Origin: Methylocystaceae bacterium
GTDB taxonomy: Bacteria; Pseudomonadota; Alphaproteobacteria; Rhizobiales; Beijerinckiaceae
Direction: 5' to 3'
NCBI GenBank assembly: GCA_003105285.1
Contig: PQAN01000241.1
Coordinates: 1 to 5,672, forward strand
Length of the DNA: 5,672 nt
Position numbers and translations under genes: made by a program. The notes beneath the pieces were generated by a model. It saw only the letters and a list, made by a program, of their open reading frames with translations. It was not told the origin of the DNA and ran no database searches. Positions 5,035 to 5,672 of the stretch are shown piece after piece (the first letter of the stretch is position 1; each line of letters begins with the position of its first letter).

Positions 5035-5672
5035 TGGACGTCTTTTTCGAATGCGGCGCGCTCGTCGGGCGCCATGCGGAACGCGTGCTCGTCGGCGGGG
5101 AAGCGTCCCGCGCGCACGTCGCCCGCAAAGGCCGCGACCGCTTCGCGCAGCGTCTTGCCGAGTTCCGCATAGCGGCGGTTGTGCTTGAATTCGCGCTCGC
5201 CGAGCGCGACGAGATCATTGACGACGAGCACCTGCGCATCGCACTCGGCGCCGGCGCCGATGCCGATCGTCACGGCGCGCAGGCGCGATGTGATGCGCGC
5301 CGCGACTTCCTGGGGAACGAGCTCCAGCACGAGAAAGTCCTGCCCAGCCGCATCGAGCTCGAGCGCGTCGGCGACGAGCTTCGCGGCCGCTCGCGCCGTC
5401 TTGCCCTGGCGACGCTTTTCCACTTGATGTTGCGATTCGAGGCCGATGTGACAGCACACGTCGAAGCCCGCGCCTTTGAGCGCGCGCACGACGTCCGGCC
5501 GCGCGCCTTCGAATTTGATGCAATCGGCGCCGGCGCGGCGCAAGTCGCGAGCGCTCTCGAGCGCCTGCTCGGGCGTCTCATAGGTCGCGTAAGGCAAATC
5601 GCCGATGACGTAGGCTCGCGGCGCGCCGCGCCGCACGGCGGCGATATGGTGGACCATGTCGGCGAGCTTCAC
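5031..5672 (-). CDS. panB: 3-methyl-2-oxobutanoate hydroxymethyltransferase, partial (5' end beyond window)
   Basis: The 213 residues visible are the C-terminal three quarters of ketopantoate hydroxymethyltransferase. This enzyme transfers a C1 unit from 5,10-methylene-tetrahydrofolate to 2-oxoisovalerate, the first committed step to pantothenate and CoA. The fragment begins at 'KLADMVHHIAAVRRGAP', equivalent to about residue 60 of the E. coli enzyme, so roughly 60 residues lie past the right edge. The GTG at the edge is probably an internal valine codon. Family features are Asp25 in 'IGDLP' (metal ligand), Lys53 and Glu55 in 'IKFEG', Glu117 in 'VLELVP' (the catalytic acid position) and 'IGIGAGAECDAQVLV' (136-150). 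The loop after 'CHIGL' reads 'ESQHQVEKRRQGKT', lacking the GGYKVQGR pattern of E. coli and about 3 residues shorter. The stop overlaps the hemH start, so the two form one transcription unit. Any panC upstream cannot be seen. Confidence 0.92.
   Translation of the reverse strand: MKLADMVHHIAAVRRGAPRAYVIGDLPYATYETPEQALESARDLRRAGADCIKFEGARPDVVRALKGAGFDVCCHIGLESQHQVEKRRQGKTARAAAKLVADALELDAAGQDFLVLELVPQEVAARITSRLRAVTIGIGAGAECDAQVLVVNDLVALGEREFKHNRRYAELGKTLREAVAAFAGDVRAGRFPADEHAFRMAPDERAAFEKDVQ

Noticed and set aside
3919..5172. Plus-strand open frame of 417 codons opposite hemH
   Set aside because: It has no recognisable domain and a shadow-like Arg/Glu-rich composition. It lies across hemH, which has all its catalytic motifs on the other strand.

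Overview
The window is GC-rich, gene-dense bacterial DNA. Its protein types (AzoR with a divergent HxlR regulator, a ferrochelatase ending in the 'CLND' and 'RRELAGW' motifs, and an RQG-loop PanB) suggest an alphaproteobacterium, probably of the Rhizobiales. This placement rests on recall of families, not on a search, and the genus cannot be fixed. Six protein-coding genes are supported. Five are complete in the window; the sixth (panB) runs off the right edge.

Layout, left to right. (1) Positions 1-178 hold no convincing gene, but 80-135 contains a nested inverted repeat. It lies just upstream of a small glycine-zipper membrane protein gene (179-382, +), which has a strong Shine-Dalgarno sequence. 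A Rho-independent terminator follows at 480-511. (2) azoR (minus, 515-1129) and an HxlR/DUF24 regulator gene (plus, 1209-1622) form a divergent pair around a 79-bp intergenic region. That region carries AT-rich direct repeats and a short GC hairpin. The regulator keeps the family's N-terminal cysteine, so the pair looks like an electrophile- or quinone-responsive switch. (3) A large YfhO-like polytopic membrane protein (plus, about 1707-3986) follows. (4) On the minus strand, a panB-hemH pair reads leftward from the right edge, with a 4-nt GTGA overlap.

The most unusual feature is the junction between the two convergent genes, yfhO-like and hemH. A heptamer-built inverted repeat (about 3970-4028, units close to NGGCAGT) fills the 37-nt gap. 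It runs into both coding sequences and supplies the TAG stop codon of each. I see no phage, transposase, CRISPR, rRNA or tRNA. The rest of the window looks like ordinary chromosome: an oxidative or quinone detoxification pair, a probable envelope glycosylation enzyme, the last step of heme synthesis and the first committed step of pantothenate synthesis.
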